From contig NC_091932.1 in assembly GCF_041260155.1 (NCBI RefSeq), forward strand, positions 5,231,501 through 5,295,500: a stretch of DNA of 64,000 nt, read 5' to 3'. This stretch comes from Ptychodera flava. Taxonomy: Eukaryota > Hemichordata > Enteropneusta > Ptychoderidae. Of this stretch, positions 48,403 to 61,875 are shown piece after piece. Both the position numbers and the translations under genes were made by a program. The notes below the pieces were generated by a model, which saw only the letters and a program-made list of their open reading frames with translations, ran no database searches and was not told where the DNA came from. Position 1 is the first letter of the stretch; each line of letters begins with the position of its first letter.

Positions 48403-50164
48403 GTACAAAAAAAAAACCGCGAAAATAACAACTTATTCTTGACATTGCTTGTAAGCATTTGAGTGTATGAAAATACTTTTTCTGGTTTACATTTTGAACT
48501 CTTCAGAGGAACAACACAGTGTATCTTTAGCTTTATGTGTAATATAAAGCTCGCTATCTTCTGCGTGTACACACTTGTTGATCACATGTGAAGAATATGG
48601 TACGCACATGTGGACATATACAGCTGTGAAAAACCTACTTTCGATATAAGTGCCGTCATTCATCAAGTGATAGGTCAAAGAACTGCATCCTGTGAGGGTC
48701 CAGCCTCTATTACACGATACCAATGCCTTGCTACCACGACCACCGTGACCTTTGACACTCCATTTCGCTCGGCATTCAAGGTTAGGGGCGAGAACAGTAG
48801 GCTGCATTTGCAGTTACCCCTGTATATGAAGAAAAAAAGGGATATCGTTCTCTGAGAATTGATTACGGAAGTAAACTCAACCTGTCCTGTACATATTTTC
48901 TCTTAATGTTGATGATAATACATAATACTAGATAAATGTAGCACATGAATAGTTTCTTCCCTTGTGATATGTGATATTATTTTGATTGCCGATATTACTT
49001 TGAGGAAAAGTATTGTCAGGAGCTTCAGAGATTCCCAATAGATAAATTGTTAATGCGCAAGACTGTTTGAGGTAAACCTTTAGCCTATTTGCCAAATGAA
49101 TAACTTTGTTTAAACAAAATGAAATGTTTGATAACTCACCTTTACCACGTAACCGTTTTGAGCGAAGCATTGTCCATTTCGTATAGATGTCAACCGTTGG
49201 GTGATAAGTGAATTTGGCGCGGCTCCATCGATGTATTGCCAGCGAGTGCTTGCAGAGCATCCTGGAAAGTCAATGACAAACTGGATATTGTGCAAGACAT
49301 AACACGACTATATTCTGATTAACATGAGGACTCGAGGGCCGATATCAGAATACCCTCGTGATAAGAGGCTCTATCTAAAGAATTGACTGAGCATTTATTA
49401 TGTTCCCAAGATATTGAGGGAGCATTAACACAGCACTTTATTAGTTCGAGGAAGCCACATAAAAACTGTAGCCAGATCAGATCGTAGTCGATGGATTAGA
49501 AAAGTTACAGTAATAGCATGCATTTGGCGGTATAAGGTTTAAACCCCACAGGGTGAGAGTGGCAACTGCATCAACGGTTAAACAGAGCTCGAGTTTTGTG
49601 TAAATTGAAAACATGACTACAGCAGGGTGGCGATCGTCCTGTTTATTTCAAACTTTATTTGTAACTTGGTTGTTTGTTTCAAAGTGCAGTGCCGAATTAC
49701 TGAACATTTTCAAAAGACTTGATATTAGAACGCTGTTAGTCAGAATGTGGAAGATGAAGAATATTTCCATCACATTCAAGAATATTGGGCTCTCCCATTA
49801 ATCCATAACACAGGAACTCATTATCTCTACTTCTATCTGTTTTTTTATCATTTCAGTGTGACTTTCCTTTTGTTTGTGTAATGCTGCTATGGACACATTG
49901 TCAGAAATAAACTTCAATAATAGGCTTATCCTCCAAGCTGATGGTAATATTTACGTCAAACTTTGGCCTGCTAGAACGTTATCTCAAAGAATAAATGCTA
50001 TTTTCAGCCCATCTCAGAGCTTTCCGAGCCCTGAGAAAAGGATGCACACTCTATAAAAACAAACTTACTTCAGCCAATAGGTGTTCCAGACAGGTGTAGC
50101 ACAGCGATTCAGTAAATATTCCCTATTCTAAGAAATAACAGTGACGCGACCGTCAATTCGTAAC

Positions 50165-50266
50165 TCAACACAGACACAGACACAGATACAGACACACACA
50201 GACACACACAGACACACACACACACACACAGACACAGCACACACAGCACCACACACACACACCACA

Positions 50267-50311
<45 letters not shown>

Positions 50312-50317
50312 TAGTCA

Positions 50318-50381
<64 letters not shown>
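50165..50381. repeat. Compound (CA)n-(AT)n-(CT)n microsatellite
   Basis: CA-rich block to about 50268, AT to 50307, then CT from about 50318 to 50380. Confidence 0.95.
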
Positions 50382-50382
<1 letters not shown>

Positions 50383-50486
50383 GCGCACCACAATATATGT
50401 AATATTGTAACAGACGATAACATAGTCTCTTACTACTGTTTTTTACGCAGAAGGTACAAGCCACACTTTGAAGACATGTGTAAAAC

Positions 50487-50539
50487 CATAGACAGTAGAA
50501 AAACATACCATAGACAGTTGAGTTTTTCTACTGTCTATG
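50487..50539. repeat. Perfect 18-bp-arm hairpin with further partial copies
   Basis: Left arm CATAGACAGTAGAAAAAC and its exact complement at 50522-50539. A third copy of ACTGTCTAYG type sequence follows at about 50544-50558 and another lies in the loop. It sits 35 bases 3' of an exon edge of the - strand pseudogene. Confidence 0.7.
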
Positions 50540-50808
50540 TTTATCTACTGTCTACGGTAAAACACGCACTTCTTACCTGTAAGATGGACTGCCTTTCCCG
50601 GCACACGTAATGACACAGTACTTCTAGCATCGTCTCCCCTACCGGAAAGTGAAGCCCGCGTATAGAAGCACTCAAGTCCCCTGCTTACACAACACCTAGC
50701 ATATGCTCTAACTCCTGCCGAATAAAGAAGTTGACGAACATTTTATATATATTCTAGTAACCATGGAAAAGCTCCAATAATCTTCTTGATATCGCAAGTA
50801 CTCAAGTT

Positions 50809-50920
50809 TATTATACATCTACCATCGACAACAATAGAATTTTGCATGCATTAAAAGATGTACGGAACGCCCGTGCCGTAACACGTACGGTTTCAAGCAC
50901 GGGCGTCCTGTAACAATAAA
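50809..50920. mobile_element. Second copy (one end) of the 18138-18515 element
   Basis: Starts TTATTATACATCTACCATCG and continues with the same spaced ACGGAAC and GTACGGTTTCAAG motifs as the complement of 18413-18513. Its other terminus was not found, so this copy is partial. It lies in the intron between exons 2 and 3 of the - strand V-domain pseudogene. Confidence 0.6.
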
Positions 50921-53368
50921 AAGTAAGAGATTGCATATGCGACGCCCTCAACGACGATCTGAAGTGTACGTTTCGTCTTTAGGTGTAACCGTGGACGCGC
51001 GCGCGTTCGTTCGACTTGTCTCACGTAAGCGAGAAAAACTGTCGGTATGTACATGTAGAGGCTAATACGTATTTAATTATGTTTTTATGCATGTCGTTAA
51101 GTCTCTGGTGCATGAAACTTGGATCGGCGATTGAGTTGTAATTCCCAAACAATGAGCCTCATTGTTCATCAGCTATGACGTTGAACGAGTTACATTTTAC
51201 CAAAAATTTGAATAGTGTTTGAAAGAAGCTTTTATCATTCTGCGTATCAAACTACGCATAAGTGACATGGCACCAAACTTTAAATATTAAAACATACGTT
51301 TACGGCGAGACGAGTATCGGCTTTCAGCTTGGAAATTAATGTACGTCGTCCTCCTGTCTTTGGAGGCAAATTGAAAACAGAACAGGCAAGTCACTCACAT
51401 TTTGCAGGCATATTACAATGGCATGTTATACCGAAATCTATATTGCGGAGCACACTCCGTAGATAACACTTGAAACACTATTAATCGCCCATGAATATTC
51501 ACTATAGATAGATTTACCTTTCCCTTTGTAACCGTTTCGTGCAACACAAGTTGGCTTCCCTCTGTTCGATACTTCAAAGAATTCTCCGTCACGAGTTCCA
51601 TGTCCCCTGGTCCGGGTACATAGCTGCTACAGCCTGTCATTTCTTCAGATCCCTGGCAGGACACCCTGTGGTGGCGTCGTCCCCGGAGCCAGAAAGAGAC
51701 GACATTCTAGTTGTGCACCTCAAACCAGAGCCTACAGTGAGCAAACAAAAACCTGGTTCCGCGACATGTATATTGGGCCTTTCAAACTATGAATTCTCTA
51801 CGGAAAACTGAGCCAAACGTATATTGACTGATGCTACGTCTTGGGATATGACGTGGTTGTTCAAGTATTTCAAGATTTATTTGAAAATTCCTTAAATATG
51901 CAAATTACCAGCTAAGTCAGCTGACGTGAAATGCGAATATGTCTTTCACTACTGATAACTACTGATCAACATAACGCAATATTTTATTTTTTTTCAACTT
52001 TTCAACTTCTAAATCATCCTTCTTTTGTTTATAAATTTCCTTGAACACTTTAAATTCAAATAGTCACAACTGTGTTCTTTTTTTCAAAAACAACACACCA
52101 CTATTTTATGGGTATATTGTTTTTAATGGGAAAATATGCTTTTATAATTATACAGTATTTTACGATCACATCTTCCCTTATTTAACCCTCATTGTGTAAT
52201 ATTTTCATAGGATTAGTACCCCACTTTTCCTCCATGCTTCGTTATCCACCTGATGTTTGTTTTTTTTCTAACGCTCACTTTTGTATAAACATTTCGAGCA
52301 ATATTTTTTATTGACTCCCTGAATATCATTCTGAAAATCTGCTTTTTAGAGATTATTCAAATTTGCTGTCACATTATTCTTATGTTAACCATGTTTAAAA
52401 AATACAAAACAAAGCAATTGGCGATATCTAGGCTTTCAGAGCATATACATTCTGGGCACGTTACGAGCTCAATTGTTTGAGGGAAATTTATTGTTTGTAA
52501 AGGCCAAATAGACAAACCTGAAACATAAGGGACTGCTATTACACTGTTACTACTCTATATTCCATGAAATACCAATCTCCATACAGAGATTGTAGTGCGG
52601 TGTGTGCAGCAGTGCGGTTAGTACTGACCAGTATTTTCGTTGGTTTGATCGTTGAACATCTTGTGGAATACTGCGTTTTCGTTCCATTGCCCAGTATGGG
52701 TGAATTTAGAAAAAAATACTCAGAAAGCTGCAGGAGAACATATGTTTCACTACATGCGTAAATACATTTGATCAATGTCCGTACAGAGATTGTAGCGCGG
52801 CATGGATAATTATAACCTAGCTAGATAGTCTCAGCATTAGCGGGTACAACGCGGAGACCCTCTAGCTTGATTAGAATTATCAAGAATAATATTGCCACTT
52901 TGCAACGTCTGGATACGTCAATGTCTTTGTTTCGATGAAGGGATACTTAAGAAAGCAAATTAACTTTCCGTTTACATTTTATACTTTTAGGATCGCTGAC
53001 TACAATGATTAGAATGATCAAGACTATGTTTACGTTTAATCATTGAAACTCTATGCTGTTTTGTAAACATTTTGTAGGGATAAATGTAGCGATAACCTTG
53101 AAGTTGTTTATAAAAGTAAAAGGTTTATTAGTGACAGATTTCCATGAATTCGACAAATCACTGCGTTTTTCGTCGTTTTCCTTTATCTGAAGTAAATTAG
53201 ATATAATTTCAATGACTGTTGTCTCACATATCACAGTTTGCAAACTACACCGTATTAATTTTAAAAGTGTCTTCTGTATTTTGATGAAACTTCCGATTTT
53301 TACTTACTGGTGTCATGAGTAAGAGTTGGTAAAACCAGACTCAAGATAATCACAGCAGAAAAGACCAT

Positions 53369-55780
53369 TTTACTCGTCTGTCAATCTGGATGTGTATACT
53401 TGAAATACTGAAACGAATGATATTTCAATCGTGGGAATGTCTGCTTTTCGAGTCGAAATCAATAGTAATTCTGCTCGACAAAATATCACCAAGCATGAAT
53501 CGTAGTCAATAAAAACAAGACTGAAAGGTGTTTGAGTGCGAACACTTCTCCAAGTTTGCGATACCACTCGTATAATATCTAAAACTTGAACTGATATTCA
53601 TTGTCGATTGTTTATATCGTAATAAGGTATTACATTCAGTAATGAAAGTTTCGTTTCTTGACTGTTTACCAAGCCGAATATAAAGGGGGAAGTAATCAAC
53701 GTTTACTGCGAAATAAGCTTTCGCTGTGCCGCAATGATGCTAACTACAGCCCGCCGTTTGTTTCAAATTATTATTACTGTAAAGAAGAAAAAATAATACA
53801 CACGCGATCTACCGCAAAAAAATTCCTAAAAACACAGAGGCCGGGTGCCGGAAAGTTGTTGCGCTAAAAATACAACAAGGCAACTGAAAAAAATCAGAAG
53901 CTCTAAAACGAAAGGACGAAACCAGCAAATTTTAATGCAAATAGAGTAAATAAAAACAGAGGACAGTTCGAAATAAGATAGCACCTCTTTAAATAAATTT
54001 TAAAAACATTTAGGGAATCGACAAGTAAGTAGCAGCCGGAAAGAGAAAAGAGTGTTTTGTCAGCATTGATGGAACCTAAATGAAAAAATGGATATGCCCT
54101 TTTAAGGAAAAGAACAACCTGAAAAATGTCTTTCAACCAACTAAAACGGACGACAAGTCTTTGAGAACTAGAAATGTGCAAAATTTGACTGATAAAAATG
54201 ATGAGCCAACCAGAAAAATGTGATACGACTATCTATATTAGAAACAATACGCCATATGTTACATATGTTACGTTGCGCACCACTCTACGATCAGTTTGGT
54301 GACGGAAAGTGCTCTGATGGTAACAAAAAAGAGCTGGTGACATCATCGTTTACGACAAACTGCAAAGTGACGATATCAAGTCAATAAGGAATTTGTGTAA
54401 TGTAACTCAAATATGCGGATGGCACTGACACCTACAAACTATAAACCATGGAAAATTAAGAATCTTTTCCAACTAGAGTATCTGCTCTATTACGATATCC
54501 CCTCAACTTGGCATTACCTTTTAAAAGCACAAATTCGTCATTTTTTGGCGACAGTTATTGATATTTCCCTTCCTCTCACACTTTAAAAATCTGAAATCAT
54601 CCTGTCTTGTGTTTTCCTTTCTTTTCTCTTTCTTCTTTCTCTCTCAGATAATACTTCATTTTTTGAGACTGCATATATTATTTTCTTGAGCACTGTAAAT
54701 TTTAAGAGTCGCAAGCCACGTACTCACATGCCTCGTTAAATTGTGACTATCCTCCTACCCTCCATGTTAGCTTTTTTCTTACGTTCACTGCGATGATTGG
54801 AATTTTCGATACAGCTTCGATACTCTGGGCTCCTTCTTCAATGGTGATGTTAAGCTTAACATCTCCGTTGTTTTTCGTGTAGTTGGGTGACATTGTAATC
54901 GAATCGCACAAGTGGTATAATTATGTGGTACTAGTGACTTATCAGATCTTCGTTGTTTTCCATGCAATAACTTCTATATAAAAGATTTTGTGCAATATTC
55001 AGGCACCGGTATGTTACATTTTATTTGTTCATGGAAGCCTAGGATATGTTTGACTTTTCTTCACCACGAAGTCTATATAAAAAGGACTGCCTTATCACTG
55101 TCTCGGTAGGACGTTTGCATCCAAGTTTACCCATGGTTACAGTCTTTGCACTGTTTGAAGAAGTTTGTTTACGCAGTTATCAGTTCAAAGTTTAGATGCT
55201 ACATCGTTTAAGCAAAATCGATTATATTTTAATCAAGTGGCCGATATATTCTACATGGAGCGATATAAGAATGTTTGACGAAAAAAGAAATGTTAACCAT
55301 CTAGCGTATTAATTCTCCTATGTCATCAAATTACACTTATGTAATTTCAGGAAACAAGTGCGAACATGGTGTTCCGAAAAAATTACAACAACTTACCTGT
55401 CATACAATCGTTCACGTAGAACTGCCGACTGCACTGAAAGATATGGTCGTATGATTCCCTTAAGTACAATCGGTTTGAAATTGGTGATAAATTTTGCAAA
55501 CATAATGAAATTATGACCAAAGTTTTATCAAATGTTATAGGGTCAGTACATTACAATTGACATTTTATACTAACGCCAGGGGAATTAACAGCGGTCTGCA
55601 TAAAATGAATGATAGATTTGATAGATGCATGAAAGTTGCGGGACAGATATAGTTAAATACTACTATTGATATAACTTAAATATACCTTTAATGTCATTAT
55701 AGTCTATTATGGCGTGAATGATATCCGTGATTCATGTAAAATGATACACCTCCCGTGTTAAAATTTCAAATTTCAAATAT
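53369..55780. other. Intergenic, no gene seen
   Basis: Sequence 5' of the - strand pseudogene. No upstream exon, TATA box or other gene could be supported. Confidence 0.55.
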
Positions 55781-55789
55781 AGAAACCGT

Positions 55790-56940
55790 TATTAGTCCCA
55801 ACGGAGAGCATCCCGTGGGACTTACAGGTTTCGTCATGCGTGCGTGCATGCGTGTGTGTTCGTCCGTCCGTCGGTACGCCCGTTCCCGCAAATTTTTCAG
55901 AGATGCCGGAGCGATTTCATTCAAATTTGGTACAAGCATTACTACCTATGTCATATTCACGTCGATTTGTTTTGTGATATGATCCAATATGACTGCATGA
56001 CGGCCATTTTATTTCCAAATCCATTGACCAAGTAGGACTATGCCATTGACAATGACAGTTTAAAAATTAGCTCTGTTTCTGGAGAGACTGCACTGTTGAT
56101 GAAACTTTGTATAGATGTTGGTCACACAGAGCTCTAATATAACACAAAGATACATGCCAGTATTGTGTCAATTAATTTCTAAATTCCATGCATATTTGAT
56201 TGGGATAATATGTCTAGAAATACTGCAGCAAATTTGATGAAATTTGGTACAGATCTTAAGCGCAGAGTTCTATAATAGTGTACAAAGACACTTGTCAGTA
56301 CCAAGTAAATTAATCGCTAATTTGCATGCTTGATAAACTTTCGTAATTGGTGTCCTATGTCTAGAAATTCTGCATCAAATGTGATAAAACGTTACACTGA
56401 CGTCGATCTTTCCGTAATGTGATGGCGTGCAAAGATACGTAGAAGTATCATGTCAATAAACTGCTGATTTGCATACTTAATAAATTTTCGTAATTAGGCT
56501 GATATGTCAACAAATATATCATTTAATTTCATCGAACTTGGTACAGATGTTGAGCTCACATTGCTTTAACAGTGAATTAAGACGTTCATCAGTGTCATCT
56601 TTATTAATTTTCAATTTGCATATTAAATGAACTTTCCTAATTAGAGTGATATGTTCAGAAATACTGCATTAAATTTTTATGAATTTTGGTACAGATGTTG
56701 ATCTCACAGTGCTGTAATACAATACAATGACACTTAGCGGTGTCGTTTTAATTAATCACTAATTTGCACTTATAATGAATTTTTGTTTTTAAGATGAATG
56801 TCAAGAAGCACTGCATCAAATTGTATGAAATGTTCTACAGGTGATAATCTGTCAGTGTTATAATAAGATGCAAAAATGTTTGGCAACATCTTGTTGATTA
56901 ATTATTAATTGACTTATTTAATGACCTTTTGTAATAAGAG
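55790..56940. mobile_element. Repeat-rich non-autonomous element, about 145-bp units
   Basis: The head has a GTCCC...GGGAC hairpin (about 55796-55822) and a CGTCCGTCCGTCGG tract near 55861. It is followed by about six diverged units of roughly 140-150 bases. Each unit carries GAAATTTGGTACAGATGTTG or a variant, near 56098, 56238, 56380, 56528, 56680 and 56828. Non-coding. Confidence 0.6.
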
Positions 56941-57719
56941 TGGCAGCCCAGATTAATTTTACGTTTTCACCACCGTGGAACTCATCTCGGCCATAAGCCT
57001 CATCTCAGTATATTGCAGTATTTGTAATCGCAGGCCCAATTAAATAATGAACAGCATTCTATCCTTGCTATCCCAGGACTTGCAATCAATGTACCCATTA
57101 ACAAGCGGGGACTGTGTCATTAACGATTATTCATACTACATTAGAAAGACCAAAAAATGTCAGTCGTGTAAAATGTACACCCCGAGAAAATATCAACTTT
57201 GCGGAAGTTGCTACCCTAATCCAGCTTAAAACACTGATGCCATGCAAATATGAATCAACTGTGAGCATTCAGTCTTGTTAATTCGGGTAAAAGTAAATCA
57301 GGCTTAGTGCGTAGCATCAGAAAGTGCAAAAATTCATGTAATTAATTTCGGAATATAACTGAAGTTCTTCATTTCATAGCCGTAAGAAAGATTGTGTGAC
57401 ATCAAACAAAGTTGCTGTGAATCATATCAAGGAAAATACTTAGTCGATCTGTGGTAACAATGTTTAGTTTGGTGTAAGTGCATGCTAAAAGTGACGGGTT
57501 TTACAAAATTAACTTGAACTGCTATTCACCAAAAGAAAATTAATTATGCATATAAAGCTTACTTAAATTCATTTTTTGTTTCTTTTTTTGTTTTGTATTT
57601 GAATGTTATTCCTGTTTATCTTGTACTGACTCACTTTATGTATTGTTGTTGTCTACGCATGTACTTTTTTCGAGTTCTTAGAGGACTCTCAATGGAAATT
57701 ACAATTCAAGTTTAATTGA

Positions 57720-57720
57720 G

Positions 57721-57787
<67 letters not shown>

Positions 57788-57828
57788 ATAATAATAATAA
57801 TAATAATAATGATAATAATAATAACTGT
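57720..57828. repeat. (CTA)n then (ATA)n microsatellites
   Basis: About 66 bases of CTA units followed by about 40 bases of ATA. Confidence 0.96.
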
Positions 57829-57964
57829 TTTTAAAATTAAAAATCTCTCAGCCATCATTTTTATTATCTATATATTATGACACTAATGAAATTAACAAAG
57901 GTTGTTTCACTAAAATGACACTGTTGCGATTTGTTTTATAGAATATGGACTGTAAATATTGTAA

Positions 57965-58255
57965 CCTCTGGTCAAACGTCATACACGAGCATACGTAAGT
58001 TTTGGGGTTTTTTTTGTCATACGTTCATTCGCCAACCTACTGGTAATTATCTGTACCATGTATCAAAAACAAACTAGACCGATGATAAATTTCAGTATTT
58101 TCTATCGCATTATAGCAGGGGTCTCATTTGAAGAATTGACGATGAAAGAATTTTCATATGAAAAGGAAAACGGTAAACACACTATGTAAATTTCGAAAAT
58201 TTAATTTTTCAACCATGAATAAAACTATTCATTATATATGGGATTGGTCATTTTT
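57965..58255. repeat. 300-bp direct repeat, copy 1
   Basis: Matches 60003-60294 in the same orientation with scattered differences (shared: CGTTCATTCGCC, GATGATAAATTTCAGTATTT, CAACCATGAATAAAACT). The pair flanks about 1.75 kb that includes the 58485-59719 element. Confidence 0.75.
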
Positions 58256-58484
58256 GCGCAACAACACCGAAAAATGCATCAAAGCTGTAAAAGATGATAA
58301 TTATGTGTGAGAAGCTTTCAACATGAGTCAATTCTTTACGACAAAAAACGGTAAGCCATAAAATATTATGCACGAAGGGAATCGACGAATACAATTGTCT
58401 TAAATTATTTTATTCGATTTCATTGATTGTTTGTTTGTTTGTTCTCAAGATTTCAATAATATTTACAAGCGACCTAACGGCCTA

Positions 58485-59719
58485 TATAGCTCCGCTGTGT
58501 TTATGTAGCGAATAACTATTTTTGACACATGTGTTCATGAAGAAGGTGGAAATCTTTGACAGCTCATTTCAGTGGCAAGAAAAAAGTGGCAAAAATAGCT
58601 GCAAAAATACACAATTGAAGATTTCATCATAATTTCAAAAATATATCACATTAGATATCCCTAAGAACATATCAACGAAAGCTATCTGACGAGTAGTATT
58701 TTGAGAATCAAATTTTCTGACCAAAAATGGCAAAAAATTGACAAAAAAATAAAAATTACAGATTTCATCATAATTTCAATATACCGGTATCATATTAAAA
58801 TAATCCCTTGAATATGCATACCACATATCAAAGCTATCAGACATGCAATTTTTGAGAAACACATTTTGTGACCAAAATTGGCAAAAATTGTCCCCAAAAT
58901 TGGCAAAAATTGTCCCCAAAATACAAAATTGCAAATTTCATACTAATTTCAATATATATAATTTGGTTCATCTGTAGGAACCTCCATACCAAATTTCAAA
59001 GCTATAGGACCAGTATTTTTGGAAACACATTTTTTGACCAAAAATGGCAAAAATTGCCCAAAAATACAAAATGGTAGATTTCATCATACTTTGAATACAT
59101 CACATTTTGCTCGTCCCTATAAACCTGTATACCAAATATCAAGGCTGTCAGACAAGCGGTTTTGATGAAACAAATTTTTTGACCAAAAATGACAAAAATT
59201 GCCCTAAAAATACAAATTTGCATATTTCTGCACAATTTGAACAAATCTGATATAGATCATCTCTAGGAACCTATGTACCAAATATCAAAGCTATCTGACC
59301 TGTAGTTTTGAAGAGGAAGATTTTTAAAGATTTTTTTGAACAAAAACGACAAAATTGCCTTTAAATACAAATATGCAAATTTCAGCATGATTTGAACAAA
59401 TCTAACTGAAGTCACCAAAAGTAATCTGCATGTTAAAGTTCGAAGCAATCGGACGTGCGGTTTCAGAAGAGATTTTTTTTTACCCAAAACAGCAAAAAAT
59501 GCCCCAAAATACAAATATGCAAATTTCACCACGATTTGAACAAATTTAAGTGAGGTCACCCACATATATCAAATTTCAAAGCAATCGGACTTGCGGTTTC
59601 AGAGGAGAAGGCAATTGTTGACGGACGACGGACGAAGGATGGACGACGACGACGACGACGGACGACGACGGAAAATCAGCCTATTTGATAAGCTCCGCGT
59701 CGCTGACAGCGGAGCTATA
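58485..59719. mobile_element. Non-autonomous element with TAGCTCCGCTGT inverted ends and about 145-bp internal units
   Basis: Inverted ends TATAGCTCCGCTGT and ACAGCGGAGCTATA, with TA on both flanks. The interior has about seven diverged units carrying TATCAAAGCTATCAGAC and GGCAAAAATTGCCC motifs. A GGACGACGACG tract at about 59618-59670 sits next to the right end. Non-coding. Confidence 0.72.
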
Positions 59720-60002
59720 CAGGTGAAGTCTCCACCAATAACGGGATGATAACTCCATAGCCTTTCAAATGACATTTTCTTTGCCGTATGATGTGGCAGA
59801 GGGATTTGTTCTCATTAATATCAGACATTATTCTATTGTCGAGTCAACTTAAATTTCCATAGAATACAAATTTAAATCACAATGACTAATGTGGCTCTGG
59901 CTTTAAAAAAGCAGTTCTTGTAAGTTGTATTATTCTATTCATCCGAAAAAGTTATATTCATACCTTAAAATGTTCACTACATATGAACTACCTCTTTGTT
60001 TG

Positions 60003-60294
60003 CTCTGGTAAAACTTCATACACGGGCATACTAAAGTTTCGTTTGTGTCATACGTCATACGTTCATTCGCCCACCTAGTAGTAGTCATCCATACAGTGTA
60101 TCAAAAACAAACTAAGCTGATGATAAATTTCAGTATTTTATCGCATTATAGCGGGGGTCTCCTTTGAGGGATTGACGATAAAAGAATTTTCATATGGAAA
60201 AGGAAAATTTTTAAACACACTGTGTCAGTTTGATAAGTTTAATTTTTCAACCATGAATAAAACTGTTTATCTATATACGTTGGGTTGGTCATTT
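60003..60294. repeat. 300-bp direct repeat, copy 2
   Basis: Second copy of 57965-58255. Roughly 85 percent alike by eye. Confidence 0.75.
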
Positions 60295-60299
60295 AACAA

Positions 60300-61870
60300 C
60301 GAAGCATATCACATGTGTCATTGTATACGAGATAATAATTAATATCACACTAGGGCTGACCTTTTAAGCTCGATCAGCTACATAATTTCGATGCTTTTTC
60401 ATCTGTTTTAAATGTTTTCACTGGATTTAGGACTTTTATATTTTTATTGCTTGCAACACTAACTTAAGGGGAAAAACTATTGAAGCTAGGCCTTGACGTA
60501 CGATGACGCAATCAATCACAGGAATCATTAGCTTATCGTACGCGTGACGCATGCGTATCAGTGGGCCGCTAGCGCCGAGCGTGCTAATTTATGTGATGTT
60601 ATCACTCTGAAGGTTTCGAGGCTTAGAACGCATCACATGCGTTCAGTTTGATCACGTGGGACATGTAATGTTTGTTCACAATTTGAACTCACGTATTCAG
60701 AAATAGAATGGATGTGGTCAACTATTGGCCGCTACCTTCAAGTTTCTAACATCAATTTACAACATCTTTTAGACGTGTTTTAAGCCGGACATCATTTTCG
60801 GAAAAGACTTCGACAAGTCTTTTTGTTTGCTTTCTGCTCCAGTAGGCCGATGCTCTTCTGAAACAAAACAAACAAATATTTTGTTCGACTCGTACGCCTT
60901 ACGTGTGTGTAAGGGAACTCTTACTGCAATCAAATTCACATGTTGGTCTTTCTGAAAAGTTCTCGTGTTTATTAATAGCTTATAATAAACTGACATATCT
61001 CACTGAACACTTTAACTACATTCAAAATATGTAAAAATTAAGTGTTTTAAACAAATTCTTATTTTACTACGTGTGACTTAATATGCTGACATTAATATGC
61101 TGACACCGGCAGCCGATTAGCCGGTTGGCAATGTATGTACACAGGTTGGAGAGGAGATAAGGACTTGTAGGTAATAAAGAAAGCAGTCAGACGGTTTGAA
61201 GTCGAAATCTTTATTTGAAATATCACAGTCAAATTAATAAAATAAAATAAAATATACCGTTGCACAAAGAACTCCGACCTTCCCCACCCCAGGGGACTGA
61301 CATCTTTCTCCTATGATGTGAACTTCTTTGACGAACAATTTATCATCAGCATATGCATAGCGCAGGCTTATTTCCAGTAACATAAACGTTCGGATAATCT
61401 ACCGAAACCAAAGTGAAAGCCAGAAGTTTTTGGGAAGCGATCTCTGTTTAATAAAGGTTTAAGAGGCTATTTCCTATCAGGTATGACGTAAAGCTATGTT
61501 TATGATGTTGTGTGAAATAAAACAAGAAAAGAAGATAGGCGTTCAAGAGATGTAATATCTTGTAAAACATGGGTTGAAAATCCACTCTTACAGAACACAT
61601 ACGAATGAAATATTAAGCGTGCATCGCGATCACGTGTTCTCCTACATTTGAATTTTAGCAAGAATTTCAGAGTGTCCGCATCGGTTTTCTGTAATAAGCT
61701 TACTGGCAGAGAAGTTGCACAGCACTGAGCTAAATGGTGAACGACACTTATAAGTGGTTCTGAAGAAAGAACGTTGAACTTGCTAAACTCGTCCACGTCG
61801 CACAGCCAAAGGTTCATTATAGAGGCAGAACAGCCTTCTCCTGCCCTGGTCTTAATCAGGACATTTTCTC
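60300..61870. other. Intergenic, no supportable gene
   Basis: Frames on the - strand at 60769-60996 (preceded by a fair acceptor, ttgtttcag) and 61500-61817 (105 codons, MNLWLCDVDEFSKF) look mildly protein-like. They lack a family, partner exons or a clear start. Confidence 0.4.
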
Positions 61871-61875
61871 TTGCA

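Larger units (their letters stand above)
47177..53368 (-). pseudogene. Paralogue of the secreted PCSK9-type V-domain gene, probable pseudogene
   Basis: Same six-exon plan as the 34189-40432 gene, on the other strand: 53368-53308 (signal peptide MVFSAVIILSLVLPTLTHDT), 51731-51518, 50714-50577, 49261-49140, 48819-48639, 47253-47177 (stop TAG). Splice sites are all intact. Exon sizes are 61, 214, 138, 122, 181 and 77 bases against 70, 216, 138, 123, 180 and 77. The differences in exons 2, 4 and 5 are four one-base shifts: two losses in exon 2 near 51670 and 51607, one loss at the end of exon 4, and one gain near the start of exon 5. Every frame then meets a stop. The protein signal is still strong (MTGCSSY, GVRAYARCC, WTLTGC, YAIAICCRNP). 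Base errors in the assembly could mimic this, but no such shifts occur in the two intact genes, so decay is more likely. A TTTATT (AATAAA on this strand) lies at 46884-46889. Confidence 0.85.

Noticed and set aside
53369-53570. Extra upstream coding exon for the - strand V-domain copy
   Set aside because: The signal-peptide ATG at 53368 matches the arrangement of the intact copy, and the longer upstream frame shows no similarity between paralogues.
61500-61817. 105-codon - strand frame MNLWLCDVDEF
   Set aside because: Mildly protein-like but no family, no partner exon and no promoter signal; not enough to call.
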